Assembly (NCBI GenBank): GCA_001687465.1
Contig: LVLI01000088.1
Location: 1 to 54,220, forward strand
DNA length: 54,220 bases
Direction of reading: 5' to 3'
Origin: Halocafeteria seosinensis
Taxonomy: Eukaryota; Sar; Bigyra; Bicosoecida
In this document: one piece after another, positions 29,879-41,823 of the stretch
Layout of the letters: every line of letters begins with the position of its first letter
Position numbering within the stretch: position 1 is the stretch's first letter
The notes under the pieces: model-generated
Databases searched by the model: none
Told to the model about the DNA's origin: nothing
The model's input: the letters and a program-made list of their open reading frames with translations, nothing else
Translations under genes and position numbers: made by a program

Positions 29879-30949
29879 TCAGGAAATCATACTGGAATCA
29901 CGCATGTAGGAAAACAGCGACTTTATAGCGGCTTGCTCCGCGTCAGTGATGTCAGGGTGCCATGTGTCAAACAACAGGATAACTCGTGCTCCTGAGTCGT
30001 CGGCGTTCCAGGCCTCATGTTCTGCAGTATCGGTTCATCCCGTCTTATCACTTTAAAGTAACGTCCGAATCAAAATAAGGAACGATAAACTTACCAAACG
30101 AATCATCAAAAATGAATGGCTCTCCGGCTCTCCACTGGTATTCTTGTCCCGCTACTTTGATACCGCAATTTCCCGGTACTGTTCGCGCAGGTAGAGAGTC
30201 CAAAACCCGAATAAACCCAATATGCGATGCAGACATAACTTACCGTCCAAAGGTAAATGGCACCGGATCCGCAGGTTAGTTGCTCCGAAGTGTGGATCGA
30301 TTTTGGCTCCTGGTTCCAAGGAACTGAAGAAAGCGTACCCAAACGGAGCATCTTTCATGAAGCGGGGGATATGTTCCAGCAAAGCCACCGTCGTCGGACA
30401 GTATCTGCAATTAACAGCAAGCGAAGAAATTAACTATCCCCATGTCCTATTGTATCATGTCATGTGAGAATTCCACTCTGCTTCAGCTCACTTTTGAAAT
30501 CCATTTTCACCGAGTTGGTGTCCTTGATTCACGTAGCTAAACCAGTCCCATTGGCCTGAATGGAGCTGCTACCAAACCGCGCAATCGCCACGGGTGAAAC
30601 TTAATCAAAAATTACCCTCACGGGTCCTCAAGAAGTGGTGGTGGTGGTGACGTACTTGATGTTCATCGGGTTTCAAGGCGTAATCGCTTTCAATCCCTCG
30701 AGCTCGTAATTGGTCATACTCTTGTTTAATTAATCCGGCATTCTCACGGAGCATGGACGTCCAGGCAAAGTCATCGGCCTTGTAGACCGGCTGCTGAGGG
30801 AGCCCGGGAAGATGCATTACGGAAGGCTGTGGACGATAAGCGCCTATGGTACGCAGCATGTGGCTCTTCACAACCGTCGCTCCCAATTGTCCCAGGAGAC
30901 TGCCCGAGGACGAAGATGATGCCATTTTACTGTTTCGAGTGATGAACAA
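29879..30949 (-). CDS. Aspartyl/asparaginyl beta-hydroxylase family dioxygenase
   Basis: Minus-strand exons 30949-30656, 30565-30492, 30404-30244, 30178-30095 and 30021-29879 join to 251 residues (243 if the second Met, near 30925, is used). This Fe(II)/2-oxoglutarate oxygenase family hydroxylates Asp or Asn in EGF-like or similar domains. The core reads LHSGQWDWFSYVNQG, CPTTVALLEHIP, LEPGAKIDPHFGATNLRIRC and FIFDDSFEHEAW. His161 and His206 fit the iron ligands, and His172 and Arg217 fit the co-substrate pocket; the spacings (11, 34 and 11) closely match animal ASPH. Unlike ASPH there is no transmembrane or TPR region, so it is a minimal catalytic form. Exon 2 is taken from acceptor 30565 because it alone restores the conserved Trp region in frame. 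It lies 193 bp downstream of the SWIRM gene. Confidence 0.9.
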
Positions 30950-31142
30950 TTAATACACTTCCCAACAACTCCCGTCGTACAGAAAGAGTCTCTAGTGTGT
31001 ATGTATCGAGCTCAATAAGTCATCTTCACAACGGGCATGCTTGTCTCTACAGAGTCTACACTAAGGGGATTGACACAAAACAAAACGAGTCCCTACTGCT
31101 ACGCAGACGGTAATCAGGCAGGGGAGAGAGAGAGGGATATAT

Positions 31143-33233
31143 TTAGTGGGAGACGTCAGAATTGCCATTGACAGCTCCATTGGACATACTGACGTCGCTA
31201 GAGCTATCGCCACGACCCTGTATCGACATAGCAGATACAACGAGCAATGAATGAGCCAAGCGTGTTGTCCTGGCAAGACACCATCCATACGTACCTGATG
31301 GGTTTTTAAGTTTGATTTCATATGTTCTAACTGTGCCAGTTTATCTTCATATAATAACTCCAATTCAGTTACCTTTTCCATACGCTGAGACATCTGCATG
31401 CACCGGAGAGTTTAACATTTCTACCTTGTGAATACCTAGAGGATGAGCAAACATACTCGATCGATTTCCTTCTCTAGACTTCTCGAATACTCCCTTTCCT
31501 TCTGTAATTTCTGCCTATCTTCGATAAGTGTTTGGATAAGAGTTGATGCTGCAACCGTGCTGCTGTTCATTGCAGCCTCCTCAATGAGGTCGTTTAGACT
31601 GCTACCATGCATGCTGGAGTCAGTCAATGAGCTAACTGTCTTCTCTATTTCGGTTTTTGCAGCCATATATGCTGCGTTCAGGACGTGCCTCGGAACTCCA
31701 CTAGCAGCGCGTCTGAGTACAGCAGACCAAGGGATGCGTTTTGTTGAGGATGAGGAGCCATTTGTAGGCGTGTCGTCTTGTCCCAAATTTATGGTAGCAA
31801 ATTTCAGGAGACACTCATTACCCGTCTTTGTACCAACAGCATTAGCTACTCTATCCCAGTCCACATAGGGTATTTGCTCTGTGCTTTCATTCATGCTTTC
31901 CCCATCCTTCATTGAATCCGCCAGTTCCCGTTGTATCGCTTCAAATAGCGCCTGGAGTTCCTCAGCTTCCCACTCAGAAGTATCCAAATCATTCAGTGAT
32001 CCAATATCAGGAAGGCTCATATCATCCAAAAATTGCTTCACAATCTCCCGGTGGTTATTTTCTTTGGCAATATAATGGTCTTTATCTTCACCTCTGTTAT
32101 CGTCCTGGCGAGAAAGCTGATCATATGTTCTGCCACCATATACGTTCTCGCTTCTGCTTCCGGAAGCAGTAATGCCGTCAACTAACTGTACACCAGACTT
32201 CGTGTTTTGGCTGTATACTGGAGTGTTTATGGTGGATTTGGGGCCAAGTCTTGGAGGTACAGACTCTGGCGTGACGTTGAAATTGATAAGTCCCCATCGC
32301 TCCAAAAAACTGTGGACACGCATGATAGCACACACGTCTCCGGCCAAATATCGCCGAACTGCCGTGCCGGTCAGGTAGACCTGTGGATTTTGCCGATATA
32401 AGTCAATGATAAAATTGCGATACTTCTTATATGTTTCCGGCGTCTTAAGTGAGCTTTGTCCGTTAAAGAATTCAACATTGTATCGCTTCTCTACTTCATG
32501 TATGCTATCCATGCGGAACCACGAAGAACAAGCCGGAATCGTCAACGGATGGGTAGCGGGATCCGGCTGTGGCGGAGGTGGCTTTGGTACTCTTTGAAGG
32601 AAATTGATATCTTCCTCTGTTAACACACTGGGTTCATTTGCAGTCTTGCCTGTCCGTTGATAGGCTCTTTCAAGTTCTTGCTCCAGTAGTTGGAAGTCTT
32701 CACGCTTTATTGGTGGTGGCTGAGGTGGTTCCTTGGCCGGCTGCTGCTCTTGTTGCTCCTCCTTTTGTTGTCGCTTCTGTTGAGAATCTTGATTGTGTTT
32801 GGACCGCGATGAACCTCTTCCTCGACCTCGGGTGGAGGAAGCTGCAGCTCGACCGCGTTTGCTCGTTTTGGTTCCTCGTCCACGACCACTTGCAGGGCTC
32901 TTCGCCGCCGTCTCGTATCCCATTCGCTCATTGCTATTCACCATCGAAACATCTGCATACGCATCAATATACCCATTATTGGACTAATTACATACAGCAT
33001 TTGAATGAACGAATCAATCCCCTCGCATTCATACCTGGTTGAGATGAGCCAGATTGCCCCGCCACAGCCGTGCTGTTGCTGCTTCCGCCGACAAATATAG
33101 GGACTGTGTTTCCACTCGAGCTTGCACCAGACCCCCTATCGCCTCGTATGGACGCATTTTCAGTCGATGTGGTGTCTTGGCCACCGCTGCCACCCTCCGC
33201 GGAGGAGACTTTAAAGGTCAGTTTGATAGACAT
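31143..33233 (-). CDS. SWIRM-SANT protein, SWI3/SMARCC-like
   Basis: Minus-strand exons 33233-33035, 32952-31457, 31393-31295 and 31217-31143 give about 622 residues. After a Ser/Gly-rich start and a basic RGRG/KQ-rich segment lies a SWIRM domain (about 200-295: HPLTIPACSSWFRMDSIHEV, YRNFIIDLYRQNP, LTGTAVRRYLAGDVCAIMRV, FLERWGLINF). A divergent SANT-like segment follows (WEAEELQALFEAIQRELAD, then VDWDRVANAVGTKTGNECLL), then a C-terminal coiled coil formed across exons 2-3 (DRQKLQKEREYSRSLEKEI; ELELLYEDKLAQLEHM). This SWIRM-SANT-coiled-coil order is that of SWI3/RSC8/SMARCC scaffolds of SWI/SNF chromatin remodellers, which dimerise through the coiled coil. The SANT helix 1 Trp is retained but the spacing is stretched. 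The last exon encodes only a short Ser/Asp/Asn tail. Confidence 0.88.
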
Positions 33234-35099
33234 TGGGCTCCTTGGTTTACGCTTAGACTAGGGAGGACAAGAAATGATCTGGAGCACACTCCACTGAATT
33301 CTGCGTTTCCTATGTGATAAACAAGGCGTACACATACAATTGGACTTTGGCTGCCCGGACAGTCTTTTCGGACCGAAATTCGGCCGGAGAAGTTCAGTAA
33401 GAAATCATACCGGTGGTGGTATGTAAGTATCGATATATTTTAATTCTGCGTGAATGGGAACCAACTTGGTTGTGGAAGCTCCCTTAAAGAGCATCGTAGC
33501 GCGGGACTCAGCTCGAAATCTCACCGATAATTATCTACAATGAACTGGTACTGACTTGTACAATGATACCTGAAGAAATAGCCGGTTCGGGTGGAACTGC
33601 CACTTGCGTAATGTACGTATTTGCGAGCACTGAGCAATCACGACAATGCTGGACGTTTTGTTCATTTAAAGTTTAATAACGATCTTAAACCCTCGAATGT
33701 TGCAGTAAAATACGTGCACTGGCAGCAACCCAACGGAAACAACGAAACAGAAACGACCCGTATCATCCCTGCTCTCAACGCCAGTCGTAGTGTCCATGGA
33801 CTGCACCGCACCCTAATTGAATCACCTTTACGTCCATTTTTTCCCTCTTCCTCAGCCCTTGCTTGTCTCTTTATGGTTCTTCTCCTGACCATCTTCTTTC
33901 GGCTCGTGCTGCACCACAGACCCAACCTGTTTTAGAGGCACTAACGTTTCCTGTGAATTGCTAGCATATTCGCCCACTTTTGCTCGACAAATGCTAATCG
34001 TCCGGTTTAAGCAAGGACGGCCTCTTCCATCCAATAGAAGCTCTTCAGGCAATCAATTTGAGTTGATGTTCTGTCGCTTCTCGTTGTCAGGGTATACCAA
34101 TGTATGTACAGTAACATCAACCGAGGCTCGAATGACTCCCAACATCCCTCATTTACAGTAATGTCAGTAAATGCACTTCATATATCCTTCGTAGCTGCAT
34201 CGTTCTTCCGTGCAGCTATGCCGATCTTCATTACCTAACAATCTCGAACAATCTCTGCCGTGAGTCACGCCAGGTTGCAAGGAAACAAGCACTGGCGATA
34301 AACGGACATCTAGCATGATATAGGGAGCGTTTCCCATGCTACATGCCTCTCTGAGACAGCAGTTTCGTCCTTTCTGCGCCTCGCACACCAATAATTCAAT
34401 GTCAACATCATAGGTGTCCATGGCTCCACGTGCGCTGGCTGCTGCTGCCCCGCACCAGCTGGGTACTTTGCGAAGTTGACATTCATGAGTCGGTATGCCT
34501 CAAGAGCCAAGAATTGACAGCCCTGTTTACGTTGCGGTTTCAAGCCAGCAACGAAAGAGTGCGTGGACCCCCTTGTATGTATCGTATAAAGAAGGCGAGT
34601 GCCGACGCGGACTGTTCGTCGCGGACAGCATCGGGCTAAGTTTCCGCATCCTTGCTGCAGAGTGTTCCTCGCTGGGAGCATGATATTGATTCTGCATCCT
34701 CAGGTTTGTCCATCTCCGAAGCAATGAAGATAAGTGATTGCCGATTTTATTGAAACTTTCGTCGGCACAGTATTAGTTTATTCCGCGACGTCGGGCATTC
34801 TCATTCCTTGAGGGAGGTCGCCAAGTCTGGAAGAGAACACATTCTATATCTGTATGCCTCACGCCTCTTGTATCCCCCCGCTGACACTGTCTACAGCTAT
34901 TTGGCAAGATAAATAGAGAAGTATAATTGTGTTTGTCTGTGGCAGCACAGAAATTGTTCTGTTCTGAAATAGTACTACCTGGTACAGAACGGGTCGTCAT
35001 CGTCGAACCCGGAGCTGACTTTGACAACCCAAATAGCCGCTGATTGTTTACCGCTCGTATTCTGTAATTCCGCCTACGGATTAGTAGTTTGCAGCAACC
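33234..35099. other. Long interval without a convincing gene
   Basis: Neither strand shows a recognisable domain in 1.87 kb. Minus-strand pieces are suggestive: a frame near 34421-34200 starts MDTYDVDIELLVCEAQKG in good start context and reaches a GTAATG donor, and a frame near 34155-34020 could be a following exon. A minus-strand frame near 34050-33852 ends in a hydrophilic Lys/Glu tail. A plus-strand frame at 33621-33935 has a hydrophobic C-terminus. None can be joined with confidence. The right end must contain the promoter of chitin synthase copy A. Confidence 0.4.
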
Positions 35100-38000
35100 A
35101 TGGTCGACAGAGGCGAACCATTATCATCGCTGGAAACCCGAAGCGAAGCCGCTGCACTTCTGGCGGAGGAAGAGGCCAAACTGCATGAGCCGTACTTGCA
35201 AGGATACGGACACCGTTTCACTGACCTTTATGATGAAGAAGAAAAAGCGAATTTGGAAAGCCGCTTCGCTCGCTTCGTGAATAACAAGTGTCCCATCGTG
35301 GCACGAGGGATGGTCTTGTTTCTGGCGTTCCCGTTGATGATTGCGAGCCTAGTTGTGTCAAAGCTTTCCTTGTTCGCTCTGGGTCACTCGTATCGCAGGC
35401 TGAGTAATCTCAGCAAAGCCCAACAAGAGGAACATCGTTGTCAGATTCGTTTCGCCAGCTTTTGGGCTATTGCCGCTCCTGCATTTCTCCAGTTGTTGCT
35501 GATGGGCGTGGCCTTTGCCAGCAGCCGCAGATACGATCTTCCTCCGAAGGAGACTATGAAAGGAGAACGCCGTCGGAGAATCAGGGAAAACCTAGAAAAG
35601 CGGCGCCTGCAAACAGTACGGTATCGCGGAATGCTAAAGGGCAACCCTCAAACGCTTTCTTCAAACGAAGAGAAGTCATTTGGTTCCCTTAATATCAACG
35701 GTGGAGTAGGGAGTTGTTCCGCGCGGGCAACACATGCTGGGCAGTCGATACGACACAACGAGGAAATATCGCAACACGGCCAACGAGGCGGCTCGAGCGT
35801 ATCTGTAAATTCGACTCAGTTAGCAGTCTGTAATGGTTCCTCTACGCCAGAACCTCAGCTGGAAAATGATGTTTCAAGAACCACCTATTTTTGGCTATGT
35901 TTAGGAGTAAGTCGTCGTTTCGCCTCTATATCGGTAGTACTGATAGTTGTAAGGACTTTTGCTCATCTTCTTCAGGTGTTGTTTGACCCTCTACTGTCCG
36001 CAATAGGCACGATGTACTTGGTATTTTCGATCATCCCGTCTCAGGATTGGTTTGTGACGTCCGCGCAAATGATGGCAATACCTTTGCTGTGGAATGGTAC
36101 AAGCTTCCTTCATCGGGCATTGCTTTCCGAATCGAACAAAAGATTCCGCACCGGTATGCGTAAAGCGCGGCTTATAGGAGATCTCTTTGCGTTTTTTGTG
36201 CAAGTCGGGCTCATTGCTGGAGTTACATCTCAAGCTACAAAGCAACTAGACACAAGCGCAAGCGGAGTGACTGTGCCGTTTACTCTGTTTGGTGGCTTCA
36301 CTATCTTGAGAACTCGTTTGAGTGATGACCGAAGTCCCGCAAATGTGTCGAATGTTTTCAATGGTGAGCCAGCGCACCGCCTAAAGTATGCATTCATAAG
36401 ACTGCTGGTCGAAGCCCTGAGCATAGCCTTGACTGGAACATTTGCATGGAGTACGGATAGCAGTTTGTTTCCTCGATCTACTCAGTGTTCCCAGTCGTAT
36501 GGGTTCCTGTGGAAATTTGATTCGGCTACGTCGAATCAGTACCTGGAACTAACGATAACTCATGTTGGTAGTTCTCTCCTAGTTGTGTTATTGGCAAAGC
36601 TTGTGTGCAGCATGAGAATGAATCTGACAGGATTGGCACTTCCTTTATCGCTATTTTGGCCTATATTCTTCGGGATCGCTGCCTCGCTGTACGGCCAGAT
36701 TTCTCAGCCGTTTGTTTGGGGAGACGATGCCACTGAATTGACGGACATGAGGGGCATATTAGCCCTGATTATAATTGGATGCTTTGCTCAGGTAAGGGCA
36801 CAAAAGACGCACTGCATTTGATTTATTTCCTTGTGAGCCGTTTGCTTGGTTGCTTCAGTTCTGGAGCTGTCGCCCCCTTTGGTATGAGATGGACACTTCT
36901 TTATCTAGCGAAAGTTCTATCTGGTACCTGCCGTTCTTTAATTTCGCTGTTCTGGACCAATTTTTACTTCTAAACAGAGGAGAGAAAGCGCCGAATTGGA
37001 AGAAATCCTCTGGAACACATCCGCAGCGCGCGTCAAACCGACCCCAGCTGGAAGGCGATGAAACTCAAGAAGCCCGCGCTACCAATAATAGTGAGGCTGA
37101 CCAAAGCGCGACAACAAATGTTGCTGCTACATCAGCTGCTCAGGGTGTAGATGAAGAAGATATCATTCTTAAGGTAGGGTTATGAATATGCCTACTCAGA
37201 CAGTGTCTACTGAAACTCTGATAAGTCGCTTTCGCAGATGTCCCAAAAGTTGGAGTCTGCGGTCCCAATGCTAACAGAAAAAAGGAAACAGCATCACATA
37301 ATCTTAGCGACGTGCATGTGGCAAGAAGATGAAAAGAAAATGAGAGAGTGGGCTCTTTCACTGGGTAGTGTTGTTCACCAGGTACTGAAAACAGCCAAAA
37401 AGTACGTAGTATTTCTCCCCCATCCGAAGCTCATTTTGAGAAATCAAACACTGTTTACCGCAGTTGTTTTATTTCGCCAGCGGGAGTGTACTCTTGTGAT
37501 ACTTACGAAGCACATGTCGTGATGGATTGTGCTTTTGAACGCCCGAAAGACTTCGCGGAAAGAGACACCGAGCTCCCCGTAACGGCCACTTCAGATTTAA
37601 GGCGACCAACTACGTACACTGCCATTCTCTTTGAAGTTTTGGAACAAGCTCTTGGTACATCTATACCCTATGCCGATGTTGGCGACTGTTTGTTTGAGCA
37701 TCAGGAAACTACTGAGTATGGGATTGTCGTAAAAGCGGACCTAATTCCGCCAGAGGCAAAGAAACAAATCCGATATTGGGTCTACACAAACTTTTGTAGC
37801 TATTGGAATATTCGGATTGATGAACCGTTTACAGAACAACAGCAAGCATTGTTTGAAAGAACGTTGGAACATTTCAATGTCAACTTCTTCCTATTCATAC
37901 ATTTGAAGGTAAGTCCTCTAGTTGTACAATTCCGGTACTGGGGTGCTTGAATGTGACCGCTGCGCCGCAGGATCCCGTCTTGTGCAGGAAAGGGAAAAGG

Positions 38001-40537
38001 AGCAGCCAGATTCTGTATCTCAACTTCGTCTTCGCTGAACTGGAAAAGAGAAAGCGGGGATTGGCTAGGGGACGAAGTGCTAATGCTCCGTCAATGAAGC
38101 ACACCTTAATAGTTACCACGGATGGAGATACATCATTTGAATTCAAGGACATTGATGCGCTAGTGGATACTCTGGTATGTAAAGTTCCACATGGTGAATG
38201 TAGTTGCGTGTCGCAATGAAAACTGGCGGCGGTTTTCCTCTGGGTTCTCAGGTTCGTGACGACGAGGCTGCTGGAGCTTGCGGTCGGGTCCGTCCTCTAG
38301 GCTCCGGTATCTTGGCATGGTATCAACAACTGGAGTATGCATCTATTCATTGGTTCCAAAAACCCGCAGAACATGTCCTAGGAACTGTCCAATGTTGTCC
38401 TGGGTGCTTTAGCATCTGGAGGATGAGCCGTGTGCACGAAATATTGCATGAATTTTCTCAGCCTAGTGCGGACGCGAAAGAATTTTTGCTCAAAGAACAG
38501 GGTGAAGATCTATGGATGAGTGCTTTAATGATTCAACATGGATGGCGAATGAACTACTGTGCCGCAGCAGTTGGTTATACTTTTGCTCCAGAAACGTTCA
38601 GTGCGTTTTTTGATCAGAGACGCCGTCGGCTTTCTTCTATAGCAGCCAATATGTATAATCTTATTACGAATGGCTCTAAAGCCGCACTCAAGCGTGGGCG
38701 ATCCGGTCTACCATTAACATACCGGATGTATATCTCTTCAATGTTCGTGCTAAAAATGATTGCTCCCGCTATCGTTATCTTGCTCGTCACTGAAGGAATT
38801 AAATTTGCCATTAGCGTGGGGACGTGGGCAGGGTTCGTTATTTCAATGCTGGTACCGCTACTATTTGTGGCGTTCATTGCATGGCAACAATATTGGAAGA
38901 CACACCATTCACAGTTTTATAGTTGCTGCGGGCATTCAGCAGGACCAGCAGGACTCAGCAGCAACGGCGAGGAGGCGTCATTGTTAGATGAACAGTCCCG
39001 AACGAAGAAACTGCAGGAACAGCAGCTTAACGTTGCTTTCTGGTTAACAATTGGGTATGGCTTTCTCGTCATTCTCATGTTAGTTGGGCTACTTGTTAAT
39101 ATGGTCCAGGAATCCTACCATTCGGCGAAGAACGCCTTTTTCATGTCACTGACCGGTTTATTCGTAGTCACGTTACTGATCCACCCCAGAGACCTCGGTG
39201 GAGCACTCAATGGCGTTGTCTTTTTAGTATTAACCCCCATGATCTACCTAGTTTTGTACATATATGCATTTGGTAAGTTGCACTGGGAAGTGCGCTACGT
39301 CATTATATGCTCGACTTTTGGTACTTGTGGTTTCTCTGCAGCAAATATGAACTTAATGAACTGGGATAATTCAAAGTTATTTCCTGAAGATGTAGAACCA
39401 AGTAAAACATCAGCAATGGCAGCACTGATTATGGAAGACCCTGTGGCAACTGATATCTCTATCAGAGACAGAAGCGAAGAGTCCGGGTTGGATCAGGAAG
39501 AGCACAACACAGCGCTGACTCAGTCTCTCGAGTTGTACTTCGAGGTACCAATTGAACTTTCACCGGAAAGACAACTTGGCGATATCCAAGCAGCACTGCG
39601 CAGATTGTCAGAGGAAACATTCAGGAACTTCCGCGACGAATCGGTTCCTCCTGGAGAATATTGTGCGGTTTTTCTGAGTGGGGATATAATGCTTACCACA
39701 ATCCAGCAATGGCTTACGTTTTGGCGACGTGACGAGGATATGGAGAAAGTATGGCTTTTTAGTGATTCTTACCATCCGCTATTGGTTGGCCTGGAAACCC
39801 GCCGCGCTGCGAGTGTGCGGAGGCGGACGAGGTATGGCAGGCATATACAACAGTACGTCGTGAGGCAGGATATTCCCACTTTCTACCAAGATACTCAGTC
39901 CTATCAAGGCCCTCAGTGCCGCGGGGGGTCCAGAAGGGAAGGTTCATTGATGGATGAAAGGACTCGCAACGATAAGTTACAGAAGGAGTTGAAAGACCTG
40001 AGAGCTCAGGTATGTCTAATTGTTTTTTTAGTAAATCTCTTCGTCTCAATGTGCGTCGTTGCAATGTCGCTGTCGCCACAACTTTCTGTGCTGAAGGACA
40101 ACATAGCTGGTGTGGTTCTTTTGGTAGGTTGTGGAATTGTTTTGTCCATTCAGTTTCTGTGTATGCTTGTTCATCGTTGGGAAACCTTTATGATTTTGGC
40201 ATCATTCCCATTCCCGTTTGAGAGGCGCATCCAGCGTAGTATATTGAGTATATGCAATCACATTGGGAAGTATCGAAAGATTGCTCACAGTCCTGGAGTC
40301 TCTCATGAAGGAACGGGTATACCAATATCCGCACATCATATGGACTTCCTCAAAGAGGATGCTGAATCCACGTCCATGTCCACAACCGCGGAACACCAAT
40401 TGTTCACGCAGTGTATCCGTTGCTGCAAGCGCAATCGCGGCAACCATGATTCTAGTACAACCAGAATGGATGGAGTTTACGAGGGAGTCCCGGAGGAGCC
40501 ACGTCGAGAGGCACCTCAAACCAACGAGCCGACTTAA
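35100..40537 (+). CDS. Chitin synthase paralogue A, catalytic motifs altered
   Basis: Exons 35100-35906, 35976-36791, 36859-37173, 37238-37401, 37464-37908, 37971-38174, 38252-39272 and 39342-40537 make an intact 1,655-residue protein. It shares with copy B an N-terminal motif (EEEAKLHEPYLQGYG), N-terminal membrane helices, a GT2 chitin synthase domain (TTDGDTSFEF, GACGRVRPLGSG, GTVQCCPGCFSIWR) and C-terminal membrane helices. Four diagnostic motifs differ: WHE is WQE (37319-37327), EDRW is EDLW (38504-38515), QRRRW is QRRRR (38615-38629), and SWGTR is NWDNS (39359-39373). In chitin synthases QxxRW binds the growing chain and SWGTR is needed for product handling, so a pseudoenzyme or changed specificity is inferred. 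Introns 1 and 7 are each 69 bp and stop-free, removed here by comparison with copy B. Confidence 0.92.
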
Positions 40538-41823
40538 CACATCGTAGAAGTTAAACGGCGCAAAGGCATATGCAAATTATTTGTGGTTTAGGTGATTCAT
40601 GCGGATAGAGTTCGAAACATCGGGTTAGCTCAGCTGCTGTAGTTTCCCTCGTGGCGATGCCCAATTGCAATTGCAGCAACTTTCTAACCTACAATTTCTA
40701 GGTGCTCTGCGTCCGTACGTGGTAGCAACTGCCCGCCACACATAAAAATTTGTATATGTGTCCCGCTCGGGTGAGTACAGCCGTCTATATCCCCACTATC
40801 ATCCCCATCGGAATGATGCATTAGTATCATGTGGCACACCTAAGTCAATGTTACCATTACCCTGAACATGGAGAATACATATGCTAAATAGGTATCCGTG
40901 CACAGCCGTCAAGACCATAATACAGTCTACCGGGGTATGTATGCACGTACCATATGGTATAGTCAGTTCCATGATGAACTTCCATCCAACAGATCAGAGC
41001 TGTATTGTACACCGTTGGCGGGAGGACGCACTCAATACCCATTCACTTATGCGGAACCTGCCGCAACTCCTTTGTAAAGCATGGTGAAGTCGAAATAATA
41101 AGGCGTTGGTTCCAGGTTTCGGGCGTCCAAGGTTTCCGTTGAGTGGCGGCGGGTGCGGGATGTGTAAAGTTTACACTGTAAACCATGGGAGACATACTTT
41201 TCGACTCCAGAAATAACGCACATGTAAGCGTGTTGACGACTGTATATCTTCCTCATCCTGCTATCTGTCAATTGGGGCCTCCTTCCCGTTTTCCTCTTGG
41301 AGTGCCAGCACTGCCAGGTCGCATGCATGTTTGCGATCCCAGCGTGAGGAACATTTCCGGAATCCGGGCACTTTTCTTCTTTGGGGTAGGTAGACTTTGT
41401 AGTGCTTTCGTGTTTGTGTGTTCCTCGCTGTGGGAAATAGGAGGGCAGAGAGTATCATCCTCCATCTTTCCCTGTCTGTCTCTCTTTTTTGGGATTGGGA
41501 AAAGTTCTTTGCATGTCTTTATGGAGCGAGGAAGCTCAGCCGGACACGCAGAACGGGTCTTTGCGCTCCAGGCTCTGTTTCAGCTGCACAGAACGAAGCA
41601 CCACAGAAACACCCGTAGGATTCTTAGAATAGATAGAGGCGAGTCTTATACGACTGTGCAATAATCCACACGTGCGTGTGGGAAAGCATTAGAAAGAATA
41701 AAAGGGGTGCTTGTTGTCCGCACCGGCCCTTGCCCCCCTCTCCGAGAGTCGTTTTACGAGATACATAGCACCATAACGACCTGTTTCCATTCGGCAAACT
41801 AGTACTTTATCCCGTACCAGAAA
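40538..41823. other. Interval between chitin synthase copies A and B
   Basis: 1.29 kb with only short overlapping frames on both strands and no recognised domain. It should contain the 3' end of copy A and the promoter of copy B. A TAGCTCAG motif near 40625 resembles a tRNA D-arm but no tRNA can be folded from it. Confidence 0.45.

Noticed and set aside
33621-33935. Plus-strand 104-codon ORF with hydrophobic C-terminus
   Set aside because: No homology, no signal for splicing or promoter, and a competing open frame exists on the other strand.
40008-40080. Possible intron in copy A beginning at the GTATGT after KDLRAQ
   Set aside because: Copy B is open and similar in sequence across the same stretch, where both encode a membrane helix ending MSLSPQL, so it is coding.
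40618-40690. tRNA D-arm-like GTTAGCTCAG motif
   Set aside because: No B-box (GGTTCGANTCC) follows at a suitable distance and no cloverleaf can be drawn.
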